A model generated the notes under the pieces. The model worked only from the letters and a program-made list of their open reading frames with translations, was not told where the DNA came from and ran no database searches. A DNA stretch of 53,889 nt from Acidimicrobiia bacterium (GTDB lineage Bacteria > Actinomycetota > Acidimicrobiia > IMCC26256 > PALSA-555). Shown in pieces: positions 39,950 through 48,235 of the stretch. The stretch is taken from contig DASZJD010000037.1 in the NCBI GenBank assembly GCA_035948415.1, positions 1-53,889 on the forward strand. Reading direction: 5' to 3'. A program made the position numbers and the translations under genes. Each line of letters starts with the position of its first letter. Position 1 is the first letter of the stretch.

Positions 39950-41176
39950 TCACACGGGGTCGAAGCGGACGGGCAGCGTCGTCGGCGACCGGAAGGTCTC
40001 ACCGTGGATGTGCGGGTCGTCGCGCTCCGCCACTTCCGGGTCGAGGCGAAGGTTGGCGCAGCGGTCCAGCAGCCGATTGACGGCGGCGCGCATCTCCATG
40101 CGGGCCAGGTGCATGCCGAGGCACATGTGGGGCCCGACACCGAAGGAGATGACGGGCTTGGCCTCCCGGAACAGGTCGAAGTCCTCGGCGCGCTCCCAGC
40201 GGGTCTCGTCCCGGTTGGCGGACCCGATGTTGGGGATCACCTGGGCGCCGGCAGGGATGGCGGTCCCCGCCACCTCGGTGTCGCGGACCGCCACGCGCGA
40301 GGTGATGAGCAGCGGTGGCTCCCAGCGGACGGCCTCCTCGACGGCCGGGGTCAGGAGCGCCCGGTCGGCGTCGAGGGCGTGGAGCTGGTCGGCGTTGGTG
40401 AGGAGGCCGAAGAGCAGGTTGCCGGTGGCGCGGTAGGTCGTCTCGGCGCCGGCCGGGAGCAACAGCCGGAGGAAGGAGAAGATCTCCTCGTCGCCGAGGC
40501 GCTCGCCGTCGAGCTCCGCGGTGGCGAGGTCACTGACCAGGTCGTCACGGGGGCGCGCCCGTCGGTCCTCGAGCACCTGCTCCAGGTACGAGCGCAGCTC
40601 GGCCGACGCGCGGATGGCCTCCAAGGGCCGGCCGCCCACGCTGATGATCGCCGACGCCCAGCAGTGGAACTGCTCGTAGTCGGCGCGCGGCAGGCCCAGG
40701 ATGACGGCGATCACCTGCACCGGGTAGCGGTAGGTGAGCTCGCGAACCAGCTCCGCCCGCCCCTGAGGCGCGAAGCCGTCGATCATCTCGTCGACGACCG
40801 GCACCACGAGGTCGTCCTCGAGGTGCGCCAGGGTCTTCTGGCGGAACGCCTGCGCCACGAGCGACCGCAGCCGGCGGTGGTCGGGCTCGTCCATCCCAAC
40901 GAGCGGGTACGGCCCCATGACCGCGGCCATGTTGGCGCGGATGCTCTCGGACGAGAACGTGTCGTTGTCGCGCAGCACCGCGGCGCAGTCGTCGTAGCGG
41001 TAGACCTCGAAGCCGTCCACGACGGTGCCCGTCGATCCCCAGGCCGGTCGGGTCGCCACCGGGAGCTCCCGCCGTCGCCGAGCCAGCTCGGGGTGCGGGT
41101 CGCGGACGTCCTGCGGGTCGGCGGCGAACTGCTCCATCGGGTCCCAGCCGACGACCGGGCGGGCGGTCTGGGTCAC
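39950..41176 (-). CDS. Cytochrome P450
   Basis: 408 residues from GTG; soluble bacterial class-I type. I-helix AGAETT (242-247), ExxR E281-R284 (EAVRW), and haem loop FGVGPHMCLGMHLARME with ligand C352. DEPDHRRLRSLVAQAF is the C-helix. It hydroxylates a hydrophobic substrate using electrons from the adjacent ferredoxin. Motif style resembles the CYP125/CYP142/CYP144-like actinobacterial group, but I cannot assign a family. 9 bp after the FGGY kinase. Confidence 0.9.
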   Translation of the reverse strand: MTQTARPVVGWDPMEQFAADPQDVRDPHPELARRRRELPVATRPAWGSTGTVVDGFEVYRYDDCAAVLRDNDTFSSESIRANMAAVMGPYPLVGMDEPDHRRLRSLVAQAFRQKTLAHLEDDLVVPVVDEMIDGFAPQGRAELVRELTYRYPVQVIAVILGLPRADYEQFHCWASAIISVGGRPLEAIRASAELRSYLEQVLEDRRARPRDDLVSDLATAELDGERLGDEEIFSFLRLLLPAGAETTYRATGNLLFGLLTNADQLHALDADRALLTPAVEEAVRWEPPLLITSRVAVRDTEVAGTAIPAGAQVIPNIGSANRDETRWERAEDFDLFREAKPVISFGVGPHMCLGMHLARMEMRAAVNRLLDRCANLRLDPEVAERDDPHIHGETFRSPTTLPVRFDPV

Positions 41177-41185
41177 GGCCCGAGC

Positions 41186-42517
41186 CTATGCCGCCAGCGC
41201 GCGGAACCGCTCGTAGCGTTCGGCGACCGGCTCGAGCCAGGCCGGGTCCGGCTCGACGCGTCGCCCGACGCGTGCCCACCGTCGTCCGTCGGTCATCGCG
41301 GTCGGCTCCTCGAGCCCGGCGGCGATGCGGGCCAGCCACGCCGAGCCCAGCGCGCCTCCCTCCGGCACGAGGACGCAGTCGATCGGCAGCGCGGTCGCGT
41401 CGGCGACCGCCTGCACCCAGTCGTCGACGCGCGTTCCCCCACCCGACGCGACGAGCCGCCGGGGCTCGATGCCGTGGTGCGCGCGGGCCAGGTCGAGGAT
41501 GCGTCGGGTGACGAAGCCCGACGCCTCGAAGGCGGCGCGGCGGATCGACGCCGCGTCGTGGGTCAGGTCCAGGTCGGTAAGCGTGGCTCGACGGTCGGGA
41601 TCGTGCAGCGGCGCCCGCTCACCGCGGGGGTAGGGCACCCACACCGGGACCCGTCGGGCGTCGACCGGCCCGCTCGGCGCGCCGAGGAGCCCGGCGGCCC
41701 AGTTGCAGAACAGGCCCCCCGCGTTGCTCGGGCCGCCGACCAGCATCTTCCCCGAGGCGGTGTGCGGCAGCACGTAGAGGCCGGGCGCGGCGTGCTGCGC
41801 CGGGCTCACGGCCCACACGATCAGCGTGGTACCGAGGAGCAGCAGCACGTCGCCGTGCTCGTCGGCGCCGGCGACCAGCTGCTCGGCGAGCGCGTCGATG
41901 CACCCGGACGCCAGCGGCGGGCCGTCGCCGTCGATGCGCCCGGCCTCGAAGCCGGTGGGCACGAGGCGCGGGAACTGCTCGACCGTGGTGCCGTGGTCGG
42001 CGGCGACGGCCGGATCCCACCCGGTCCAGTCGAAGAGCGGGTGCGCGGTGGCCGCGGTCGACGTGTCCAGCACCGCCTCGCCGGTCAAGGCGTGGTTGGC
42101 GACCGCCTGCGCGGGCCAGTAGCCCGCCGCGTGCGGTGCCTCGCGCTGCAGCCAGCGGAGGAACGCCAGCAGCTCGCCGGCCTCGATCGGGTTGCCGCGG
42201 ACGGCGGTGCGGCCGCGCTCGTCGCCGTAGAGGAGCCCGGGCTGGATCGGCACGCCGTCGGCGTCGACGGCGGTCAGCGACGGCACCATCGCCGCCACGC
42301 TGACCCCGCGCACGTCGAGGTCGCCGAGCGCCCGCAGCGCCTGGCGCGGGCCGCGCCGCCACGCGTCGGCGGCGTCGTGCTCGAGGCGGCCCGGCGCCGG
42401 CACCCGCACCTCGTGCGGCACCCGGGCGCTCGCCACCACGACGCCCTCGTCGTCAGCGGCGACGGCCTTCACCGACGAGGTGCCGATGTCGATCCCGACC
42501 GTGACCGGCGGGCTCAT
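41186..42517 (-). CDS. FGGY-family carbohydrate kinase (xylulokinase-like)
   Basis: 443 residues from ATG, overlapping the HisN-like stop (ATGA). VGIDIGTSSVKAVAADD at the N-terminus binds phosphate; LLYGDERGRTA carries the catalytic Asp region; LVASGGGTRVDDWVQAVAD is the adenosine site of the second domain. Somewhat short for the family (about 480-510). A sugar, polyol or sugar-like group is the substrate. Its place between a phosphatase and a P450 is unusual. Confidence 0.84.
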   Translation of the reverse strand: MSPPVTVGIDIGTSSVKAVAADDEGVVVASARVPHEVRVPAPGRLEHDAADAWRRGPRQALRALGDLDVRGVSVAAMVPSLTAVDADGVPIQPGLLYGDERGRTAVRGNPIEAGELLAFLRWLQREAPHAAGYWPAQAVANHALTGEAVLDTSTAATAHPLFDWTGWDPAVAADHGTTVEQFPRLVPTGFEAGRIDGDGPPLASGCIDALAEQLVAGADEHGDVLLLLGTTLIVWAVSPAQHAAPGLYVLPHTASGKMLVGGPSNAGGLFCNWAAGLLGAPSGPVDARRVPVWVPYPRGERAPLHDPDRRATLTDLDLTHDAASIRRAAFEASGFVTRRILDLARAHHGIEPRRLVASGGGTRVDDWVQAVADATALPIDCVLVPEGGALGSAWLARIAAGLEEPTAMTDGRRWARVGRRVEPDPAWLEPVAERYERFRALAA

Positions 42518-43299
42518 CGGGGCGCCGCGAACGCGGCCAGCACGGTGTCGTGGAGCCAGCCGTTCGTCGTCACGCACGGGGCGTCGTCGGCCCAGCCCGC
42601 GCCGGTCAGGTCGCTGACCCGCCCGCCCGCCTCCTCGACGATGGGGCGGAGCGCGGCGACGTCCCAGAGGGCGAGGACCGGCTCGACCATGACGTCGACT
42701 GCGCCCTCGGCCACGAGCACGTGGCCCCAGAAGTCGGCGAACCCCGCCGCCTGCCAGCACCGTTCGGCGAGGCCGCGGAACGCGGCGCCGAGGCCGCAGA
42801 CGTCGAAGTACCGCTCGCTCGGCCCGCAGAGGTGCGCGTCCTCGAGCCGCCGGACCGCCGACACGCGGATGCGGTCGCCGTCGGCGAAGGCGCCGCCGCC
42901 CCGCCGGGCCCACCAGCGACGCCCCAAGGCCGGCGCCGAGACCACGCCGAGCGCGACGTCGCCCTCGACCTCGAGCGCCAGCAGCGTGGCCCAGGCCGGG
43001 ACGCCCCGGACGAAGCTCTTCGTCCCGTCGATCGGGTCGACGATCCACCGGCGGCGGCCGTCACCGGTGGCGCCGAACTCTTCGCCGACGACCCCGTCGC
43101 CGGGACGAGCCTCGTCGAGCCGCTGCCGCACCATGGTCTCGACCGCGTGGTCGGCCTCGGTGACCGGTGTCCGGTCCGGCTTGGTCTCGACACGCAGGTC
43201 GTGGGCGCGGAACCGCCGCGTCGTCAGCTCGTCCGCCGCGTCCGCGAGCGACAACGCGAGCGCCAGGTCGTCGTCGAGGTCGCCGCGGATGCCGGGCAA
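42514..43299 (-). CDS. hisN: Inositol monophosphatase-superfamily phosphatase, HisN (histidinol-phosphatase) type
   Basis: 261 residues from TTG 43299 (the only reasonable start near DLDDDLALALSLADAADELT, the usual HisN N-terminus). Metal-binding motifs GEEFGATG and WIVDPIDGTKSFVRGVP, and the C-terminal EPVLALWDVAALRPIVEEAGG. WATLLALE after the DPIDGT motif is characteristic of actinobacterial histidinol-phosphatases. However, no histidine gene is nearby; it is translationally coupled to an FGGY kinase, so a different sugar- or polyol-phosphate is possible. Confidence 0.78.
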   Translation of the reverse strand: MPGIRGDLDDDLALALSLADAADELTTRRFRAHDLRVETKPDRTPVTEADHAVETMVRQRLDEARPGDGVVGEEFGATGDGRRRWIVDPIDGTKSFVRGVPAWATLLALEVEGDVALGVVSAPALGRRWWARRGGGAFADGDRIRVSAVRRLEDAHLCGPSERYFDVCGLGAAFRGLAERCWQAAGFADFWGHVLVAEGAVDVMVEPVLALWDVAALRPIVEEAGGRVSDLTGAGWADDAPCVTTNGWLHDTVLAAFAAPR

Positions 43300-43343
43300 T
43301 GTAGCCCGACGCGCGTCGTCCGGGTCCCGGCGTCCGCGTCCGG

Positions 43344-44525
43344 TTACCGCGCGGGGACCTCGAGGACGGTCGCCGAGCCCATGCCGCCGCCGGCGCACAT
43401 GCTCGCCACGCCGTACCCGCCGCCGCGACGCCGGAGCTCGTACACGAGGGTGGCGATCATCCGAGCCCCCGTGCACGCGACCGGGTGGCCGAGGCTGCAC
43501 CCGCTGCCGTTCACGTTCACGATGTCGTGCGGGAAGCCGAGGACCCGGCTCGACGCGACCGCCATCGACGCGAACGCCTCGTTGATCTCGACCAGCGCCA
43601 TGTCGTCGAGCGCGAGGCCGGCGCGGGCGACCGCCTTCGGGACCGCGACCGTCGGCCCGAGGCCGGTGTCCGCCGGCGGCACGCCGGCCGAGGCCCACGA
43701 ATGGACGACGGCGAGCGCCTCGAGGTCGTGGTCTCGGGCGTAGGCGTCGTCGCAGAGCACGAGCGCGCACGCGCCGTCGTTCAGGCCCGACGCGTTGCCA
43801 GCGGTGATGGAGAACCCGGGGATCTCGGGGTGCAGCGGCGGCAGCTGGGCCAGCCGCTCGGGGGTGCTGTCCCGCCGCGGGTGCTCGTCGGTGTCGAAGA
43901 TCTTCGGGTCGCCGCGGCCCACCGGGACCTCCACCGCGAAGACCTCGTCGGCGAAGCGGCCGTCGTCGATCGCGGCCACGGCCCGCCGGTGCGAGTGGTA
44001 GGCCCAGTCGTCCATCTCCTCCCGCGAGACGCCGCAGCGCTGGGCGGTGTTCCAGCCGACGGTGATCGACATGTCGGTGGCGGGCGCGTCGGGCGTCTCG
44101 GGGTGCGACGGCGACAGCCAGGGCTGCACGCCGGCGTACGAGCCCGGGAGCTTGCGGAACACCTGCGGCGACTGGCTGATGCTCTCGGTGCCGCCGGCGA
44201 CGACGACCCGGTCCATGCCGGCGCGGATGTTCGCCGCCGCGGTCTGGACCGCGGCCATGCCGGACGCACAGTGCCGGTTGTGGGCCATGCCGGGGACGTC
44301 GGTGAGCCCGAGCTCCACGGCGACGTACCGGGCGATGTCGCCCCCGCCCTGGAGCACCTCGCCGAGCACGATGTCGTCGAGGTCCTCGGACGGGATCCCG
44401 CTGCGCTTCACCGCCTCCTCGACCGCCAGGCGGCCCAGCTCGAACGCGCTCATCCCGGCCAGCGACCCCCGGCGCGCGGTGCCGATCGGCGTGCGGGCGG
44501 CGGCGACGATCACGGCGTCTCCCAC
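43344..44525 (-). CDS. Thiolase (acetyl-CoA acetyltransferase family)
   Basis: 393 residues from GTG with GGGAGGAG upstream. Catalytic C86 in NRHCASGMAAV, NEAFAS, His in GSGCSLGHPVACTGAR and the second Cys in SMCAGGGMGSA are all intact, so it should be an active degradative thiolase. GSGCSLGHP instead of GGAIALGHP places it in the FadA5/FadA6-like divergent group. First gene of the minus-strand unit reaching 36746; its promoter region holds the third shared operator. Confidence 0.89.
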   Translation of the reverse strand: MGDAVIVAAARTPIGTARRGSLAGMSAFELGRLAVEEAVKRSGIPSEDLDDIVLGEVLQGGGDIARYVAVELGLTDVPGMAHNRHCASGMAAVQTAAANIRAGMDRVVVAGGTESISQSPQVFRKLPGSYAGVQPWLSPSHPETPDAPATDMSITVGWNTAQRCGVSREEMDDWAYHSHRRAVAAIDDGRFADEVFAVEVPVGRGDPKIFDTDEHPRRDSTPERLAQLPPLHPEIPGFSITAGNASGLNDGACALVLCDDAYARDHDLEALAVVHSWASAGVPPADTGLGPTVAVPKAVARAGLALDDMALVEINEAFASMAVASSRVLGFPHDIVNVNGSGCSLGHPVACTGARMIATLVYELRRRGGGYGVASMCAGGGMGSATVLEVPAR

Positions 44526-44593
44526 TGCGTGCTCCTCCCGAGTTGGCCCGTACCGACAGTCGCCGTCGCCCGGGCGGGCTCCGACTCGAGGTC

Positions 44594-44599
44594 ACCCTA
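44594..44599 (-). promoter_or_regulatory. Putative -10 TAGGGT of the thiolase operon
   Basis: Minus-strand TAGGGT lies adjacent to the operator palindrome and about 70 nt before the thiolase GTG. The leader contains a strong GGGAGGAG. The -35 position (GCGACC) is poor, compatible with an activated promoter. Confidence 0.35.
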
Positions 44600-44617
44600 C
44601 CCTGACGTCGGCGTCAG
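44598..44617 (+). promoter_or_regulatory. Shared operator palindrome fused to a -10 element (site 3)
   Basis: TACCCT (44598-44603) followed without gap by TGACGTCGGCGTCA (44603-44616); one mismatch in the inverted arms. Same geometry as at 15830 and 19656. It lies between the thiolase operon and the FadD operon. Confidence 0.58.
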
Positions 44618-44627
44618 GTCGCTCGGC

Positions 44628-44633
44628 TACGTT
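44628..44633 (+). promoter_or_regulatory. Alternative -10 TACGTT, 6 nt before the FadD start (leaderless type)
   Basis: TACGTT, 6 nt, then GTG at 44640. If used, the FadD transcript is leaderless and the operator at 44603-44616 would lie over its -35 region. Confidence 0.45.
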
Positions 44634-44639
44634 CGCGGC

Positions 44640-46169
44640 GTGCCTCCCTCCGGCGAACTGCAGGTCGACCAGCTGCGCTTCATGGCCCGCGAGCATCCCG
44701 ACGCCGTCGCGTACCGCAACCTCGACGCCGGCACCGCGATCACCTTCGCCGACTGGGACCGCGACTCGAACGCGCTGGCGCGCGGGCTCATCGAGCTCGG
44801 GCTGCGCCCCGACGACCGCTGCTCGGTCTACCTGCCCGCCGACGAGGTCCTCCGCTGGATCGTCGCCTACGCCGCCGTCCACAAGGCCGGCGCGGTGGCG
44901 GTGCCGACGAACACCCGGCTCTCCGAGCCGGAGCTGGCCGCCATCCTCGGGCACGCCGAGGTGTCGACGATCCTCACGAGCGAGTCGCTCGTCACGCTGC
45001 CGCTGGCGGTGCGCGGCCGCGTCCCCTCGCTGCGCACCATCGTGTCGGCGGGCGGACCGGTGGCCGGCGCCGAGCCCTGGGACGCCGTGCCCGCCGGCGA
45101 CGGCAGCGACGTCCAGGTGCGGCGCGAGCCGTCGGACCTCGCCGACGTCATGTACACCTCGGGGACCACCGGGCTCCCGAAGGGCATCGCGGTTCGGCAC
45201 AGCAACCTCGCCATGATCCCGAACGTCGAGCCCGTCTGGACCGGCGACGGGTGGATCCACGGGGCGCCGATGTTCACGTTCGCGGGCATCGCCTTCATCT
45301 ACAACCCGATGAAGATGGGCCTGGTCGGGCTCTACCAGCCGCACTTCGACGCCGGTCGCTGGCTCGAGTACGTCGAGCGGGAGCGCCCGACCTTCTGCAT
45401 GCTCGTGCCGGCGTTCGCCGAGCTGCTCGTCGCCCACCCCGACTTCCATCGCCGCGACCTCTCGAGCCTCCAGCAGGTCGCGGTCGGCAGCGCGCCGCTC
45501 GCACCGCAGACCCAGCTGGCCCTCATCGAGCGGCTCCCGGACGCGACGGTCGGGAACTCGTACGGCATGACCGAGGCCGGTCCGGCGTACATCGTCATGC
45601 CGAAGGAGGAGATCAAGAACCGGATCGGGTCGGTCGGCAAGCCGTTCGGCCCGATGGAGATCAAGGTCGTCGACGACGACGGCCGCGAGCGAGCGCCCGG
45701 CGAGGTCGGCGAGCTGCTCCTCCGCATGGCCGGCAAGCAGCGCGAGTACTACAAGGACGACGAGGCCACCGCCGCCACGTGGACCGAGGACGGCTGGCTG
45801 CGGAGCGGCGACCTCGCCTACCTCGACGACGACGGCTTCCTCTATATCTGCGGTCGCAAGAAGGACATGATCATCCGCGGTGGCAACAACATCTACGCCA
45901 CCGACGTCGAGGCGGTGCTGCTCGAGCACCCCGAGGTGCGCGAGGCGGCGGTGACGGGGGTCCCGCACCCGGTGCTCGGCGAGGACGTGGCCGCCTGGGT
46001 CGTCGCTCGTCCCGGCCGTGGCCTCGACACCGACCAGCTGTCGGCGTTCGTCGCCGAGCGCCTCGCCGACTACAAGCGGCCCCGACAGCTGTACGTCGTC
46101 GACGAGCTGCCGCGCAACGCGACCGGCAAGGTCATGAAGCACCGGCTCCAGACCCCCTCGGCGTCCTGA
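44640..46169 (+). CDS. Long/medium-chain acyl-CoA synthetase (FadD-like)
   Basis: 509 residues from GTG. Complete adenylate-forming motif set: YTSGTTGLPKGI, NSYGMTEAGP, RSGDLAYLDDDGFLYI, CGRKKDMIIRGGNNIY and the C-terminal NATGKVMKHRL with the catalytic Lys. Activates a carboxylic acid with ATP and CoA. Divergent from the thiolase operon across operator site 3, and head of a plus-strand series of six genes. Confidence 0.89.
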   Translation: MPPSGELQVDQLRFMAREHPDAVAYRNLDAGTAITFADWDRDSNALARGLIELGLRPDDRCSVYLPADEVLRWIVAYAAVHKAGAVAVPTNTRLSEPELAAILGHAEVSTILTSESLVTLPLAVRGRVPSLRTIVSAGGPVAGAEPWDAVPAGDGSDVQVRREPSDLADVMYTSGTTGLPKGIAVRHSNLAMIPNVEPVWTGDGWIHGAPMFTFAGIAFIYNPMKMGLVGLYQPHFDAGRWLEYVERERPTFCMLVPAFAELLVAHPDFHRRDLSSLQQVAVGSAPLAPQTQLALIERLPDATVGNSYGMTEAGPAYIVMPKEEIKNRIGSVGKPFGPMEIKVVDDDGRERAPGEVGELLLRMAGKQREYYKDDEATAATWTEDGWLRSGDLAYLDDDGFLYICGRKKDMIIRGGNNIYATDVEAVLLEHPEVREAAVTGVPHPVLGEDVAAWVVARPGRGLDTDQLSAFVAERLADYKRPRQLYVVDELPRNATGKVMKHRLQTPSAS

Positions 46170-46214
46170 GGGCAGCCGGCGACGCCCGCCGAGTCGCTCG
46201 ACGCCACGGCCGCG

Positions 46215-47225
46215 ATGGTCCGGGCCGCCATCGACCGGTTCCCGCCGGCGCCGGTCGAGCGTCTGTGCTTCGGCACCCCTGACGCCTCGGCCATCGCCGC
46301 GCGCCTCGACGAGTTCCTCCGCCGGGAGCTCGGCGCCGGGATCGATGAGCCGTGCTTCTACGTCACGAGCGTCGGCTGCGTCCTCGGCGCGGTGCTCGAC
46401 GACCGCCGCCGGGTCGTCGTGAAGGCCCACCAGCCGGGCAGCGACCCCGACCAGCTCGCCGCGGTCCAGCGGGTCCAGCGCCATCTCGGCGCGCACGGGT
46501 TCCCGGCCCCAGCGCCGATCGCCGGCCCGGCTCCGCTCGTCGCCGGGCTCGCCACCGTCGAGACGATGCTCGAGGGCGGCGCGATCCCCGACGCCCGGCA
46601 ACCCTCGATCCGCCGGGCGATGGCCACCTGGCTCCGTCGGCTCCTCACCCTGACCGCCGGCTTCGCCCGCGACCCCGCGCTGGCCCGGCCGGTGATCCCG
46701 CGCGGGGATCCCGCCCGCGTCTTCCCGCCGCCCCACAGCCCCGTCTTCGACTTCGAGGCCACGCGCGACGGCGCCGAGTGGATCGAGGCGCTCGGGGCCG
46801 AGGCGGCGGCGGTCGTCGACGACGAGGGCGGCACCGCCGACGTCGTGTCGCACGTCGACTGGCGCGTCGAGCACCTCCGCTCCGTCGGCGACCGGCTCGT
46901 CGCCGTCTTCGACTGGGACAGCCTCCGGACCGACCGCGAGGCCGCCGCGGTCGGCCAGGTCGCGCACGGGTTCACGATCGACTGGGGGGCCGCCGAGGCC
47001 CACGTCCCGACCCTCGACGAGGCCGCGGCGTTCGTCCGCGACTACGAGCGGGCCCGCGGCGCGCCGTTCACGGACCGGGAGTGGCGGGTCGCGAAGGCGG
47101 CGTGGGTGTACGCGACCGCGTACGGAGCCCGGTGCGAGCACGCGCTCCTCGGGGCCGCGGTGGCGCCGGTCCCAGAGGCGTTCCGAGCGCGGCTGGCCGC
47201 GCACGGGGCGGCGTGGCTCCGGTAA
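46215..47225 (+). CDS. Aminoglycoside-phosphotransferase-like (APH/choline kinase fold) protein
   Basis: 336 residues. RVVVKAHQ supplies the ATP-binding Lys, VVSHVDWRVEHLR is the catalytic loop (HxDxxxxN in which the final Asn position is His) and VFDWDSL is the metal-binding DWD. It may phosphorylate a small hydroxylated molecule; actinobacterial APH-like proteins often sit with acyl-CoA genes. The Asn change may weaken activity. 45 bp downstream of FadD. Confidence 0.7.
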   Translation: MVRAAIDRFPPAPVERLCFGTPDASAIAARLDEFLRRELGAGIDEPCFYVTSVGCVLGAVLDDRRRVVVKAHQPGSDPDQLAAVQRVQRHLGAHGFPAPAPIAGPAPLVAGLATVETMLEGGAIPDARQPSIRRAMATWLRRLLTLTAGFARDPALARPVIPRGDPARVFPPPHSPVFDFEATRDGAEWIEALGAEAAAVVDDEGGTADVVSHVDWRVEHLRSVGDRLVAVFDWDSLRTDREAAAVGQVAHGFTIDWGAAEAHVPTLDEAAAFVRDYERARGAPFTDREWRVAKAAWVYATAYGARCEHALLGAAVAPVPEAFRARLAAHGAAWLR

Positions 47226-47255
47226 CGTGCCGCGCCGGCGCGAAGGAGCAGGGCA

Positions 47256-47711
47256 TTGGCGCTCACCGAGCTGAAGGGCCAGACCACGGGCCGCCAGACC
47301 GTGGTCATCGAGCGGGGCCCGGTGCGCGTGTTCGCCGAGGCGCTCGGCGACGACGACGCCGCGTACCGGGCCGACGGCGCCCCCGTGCCGCCGACGTTCC
47401 CGTTCGTGATGTCGTACTGGGGCTCGCTCGGCGCGGGGGGCGCGGCCGGCCTCCCGATCGACCGGCTCCGCGGCCCCGGGCGGGCCATCCTGCACGGCGA
47501 GCAGGCCTTCGAGTACTACCGCTGGCCGCACGTCGGCGACCTGCTCGAGGGGTCCACCGTCGTCACCGACGTGTACGAGAAGGAACGATCGAACGGCGGG
47601 AAGCTCGAGTTCTACGAGACCGAGACCGAGTGGAAGGACGCCCGCACCGACGAGCCGGTGCTGAAGGCCATCTTCACGCTCGTGATCAACGTCCGGCCGC
47701 CGAAGGACTAG
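47256..47711 (+). CDS. HTD2/MaoC N-terminal-type hotdog protein
   Basis: 151 residues from TTG with AAGGAG 7 nt upstream. Same family as 19088-19591: VVIERGPVRVFAEALGDDDAAY, VPPTFPFVMSYWG, ILHGEQAFEYYRWPHVGD. Probable enoyl-CoA hydratase component or its non-catalytic partner. It could pair with the hotdog at 19088 as the two halves of an HTD2-like dehydratase, but they are 28 kb apart. Confidence 0.77.
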   Translation: MALTELKGQTTGRQTVVIERGPVRVFAEALGDDDAAYRADGAPVPPTFPFVMSYWGSLGAGGAAGLPIDRLRGPGRAILHGEQAFEYYRWPHVGDLLEGSTVVTDVYEKERSNGGKLEFYETETEWKDARTDEPVLKAIFTLVINVRPPKD

Positions 47712-47790
47712 GACCGTCCCGAGCGGGTCGGCGACGGCCGCCCGCGCCGGACCTCCGTCCGGGCGCGCTGCGATGCGCGAACATGCGCGC

Positions 47791-48231
47791 ATGGCGACGT
47801 TCAACCACGTGGGCCAGTGCGTCACCGACCTGGCCCGGTCCCGACGCTTCTACGAGGAGGTCTTCGGGTTCGAGTTCTGGCGCGAGATCACGCCCGACGA
47901 CTCGCCGTCGGATCGGCTGCTGCGCCTGCAGCCTCCCATCGGCATGACCGCGTGCTACCTGCGGCGGGACGGCCTGATCCTCGAGCTCCTCCACTTCGGG
48001 GGGTCCGGCGCGCGGTCGGCGCCGCCCGCGGTGCGGGCGATGAACGAGCCGGGCCTCACCCACGTGTCGCTGTCGGTGGACGACCTCGACCTCGCGTGCC
48101 GGCGGGTGATCGAGCACGGCGGCGAGGTGCTCGAAGACACGAACATCGGGTTCGGTGTCTTCGTCCGCGACCCGGACGGGCAGCTGGTGGAGCTGCTCCC
48201 GATGGCGTACCGCGACTCGCTGGAGCCCTGA
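47791..48231 (+). CDS. VOC/glyoxalase-family protein
   Basis: 146 residues from the ATG at 47791 (another ATG six codons earlier is possible). The betaalphabetabetabeta repeats are visible: FNHVGQCVTDLARSRRFYEEVFGFEFW and LTHVSLSVDDLDLACRRVIEHGGEV, with a metal-ligand pattern H (FNHVG), E (LILELLHF), H (LTHVS), E (QLVELLPM). Likely a metal-dependent lyase, epimerase (methylmalonyl-CoA epimerase-like) or dioxygenase. The next gene begins 4 nt after its stop. Confidence 0.8.
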   Translation: MATFNHVGQCVTDLARSRRFYEEVFGFEFWREITPDDSPSDRLLRLQPPIGMTACYLRRDGLILELLHFGGSGARSAPPAVRAMNEPGLTHVSLSVDDLDLACRRVIEHGGEVLEDTNIGFGVFVRDPDGQLVELLPMAYRDSLEP

Positions 48232-48235
48232 CCCG

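Noticed and set aside
35201-43585. A single open frame of about 8.4 kb on the plus strand
   Set aside because: It runs antisense to seven or more well-conserved genes (PQQ-like protein through HisN-like phosphatase), encodes low-information Arg/Gly/Asp/Val-rich sequence, and is explained by high third-position GC removing stop codons from the shadow frame.
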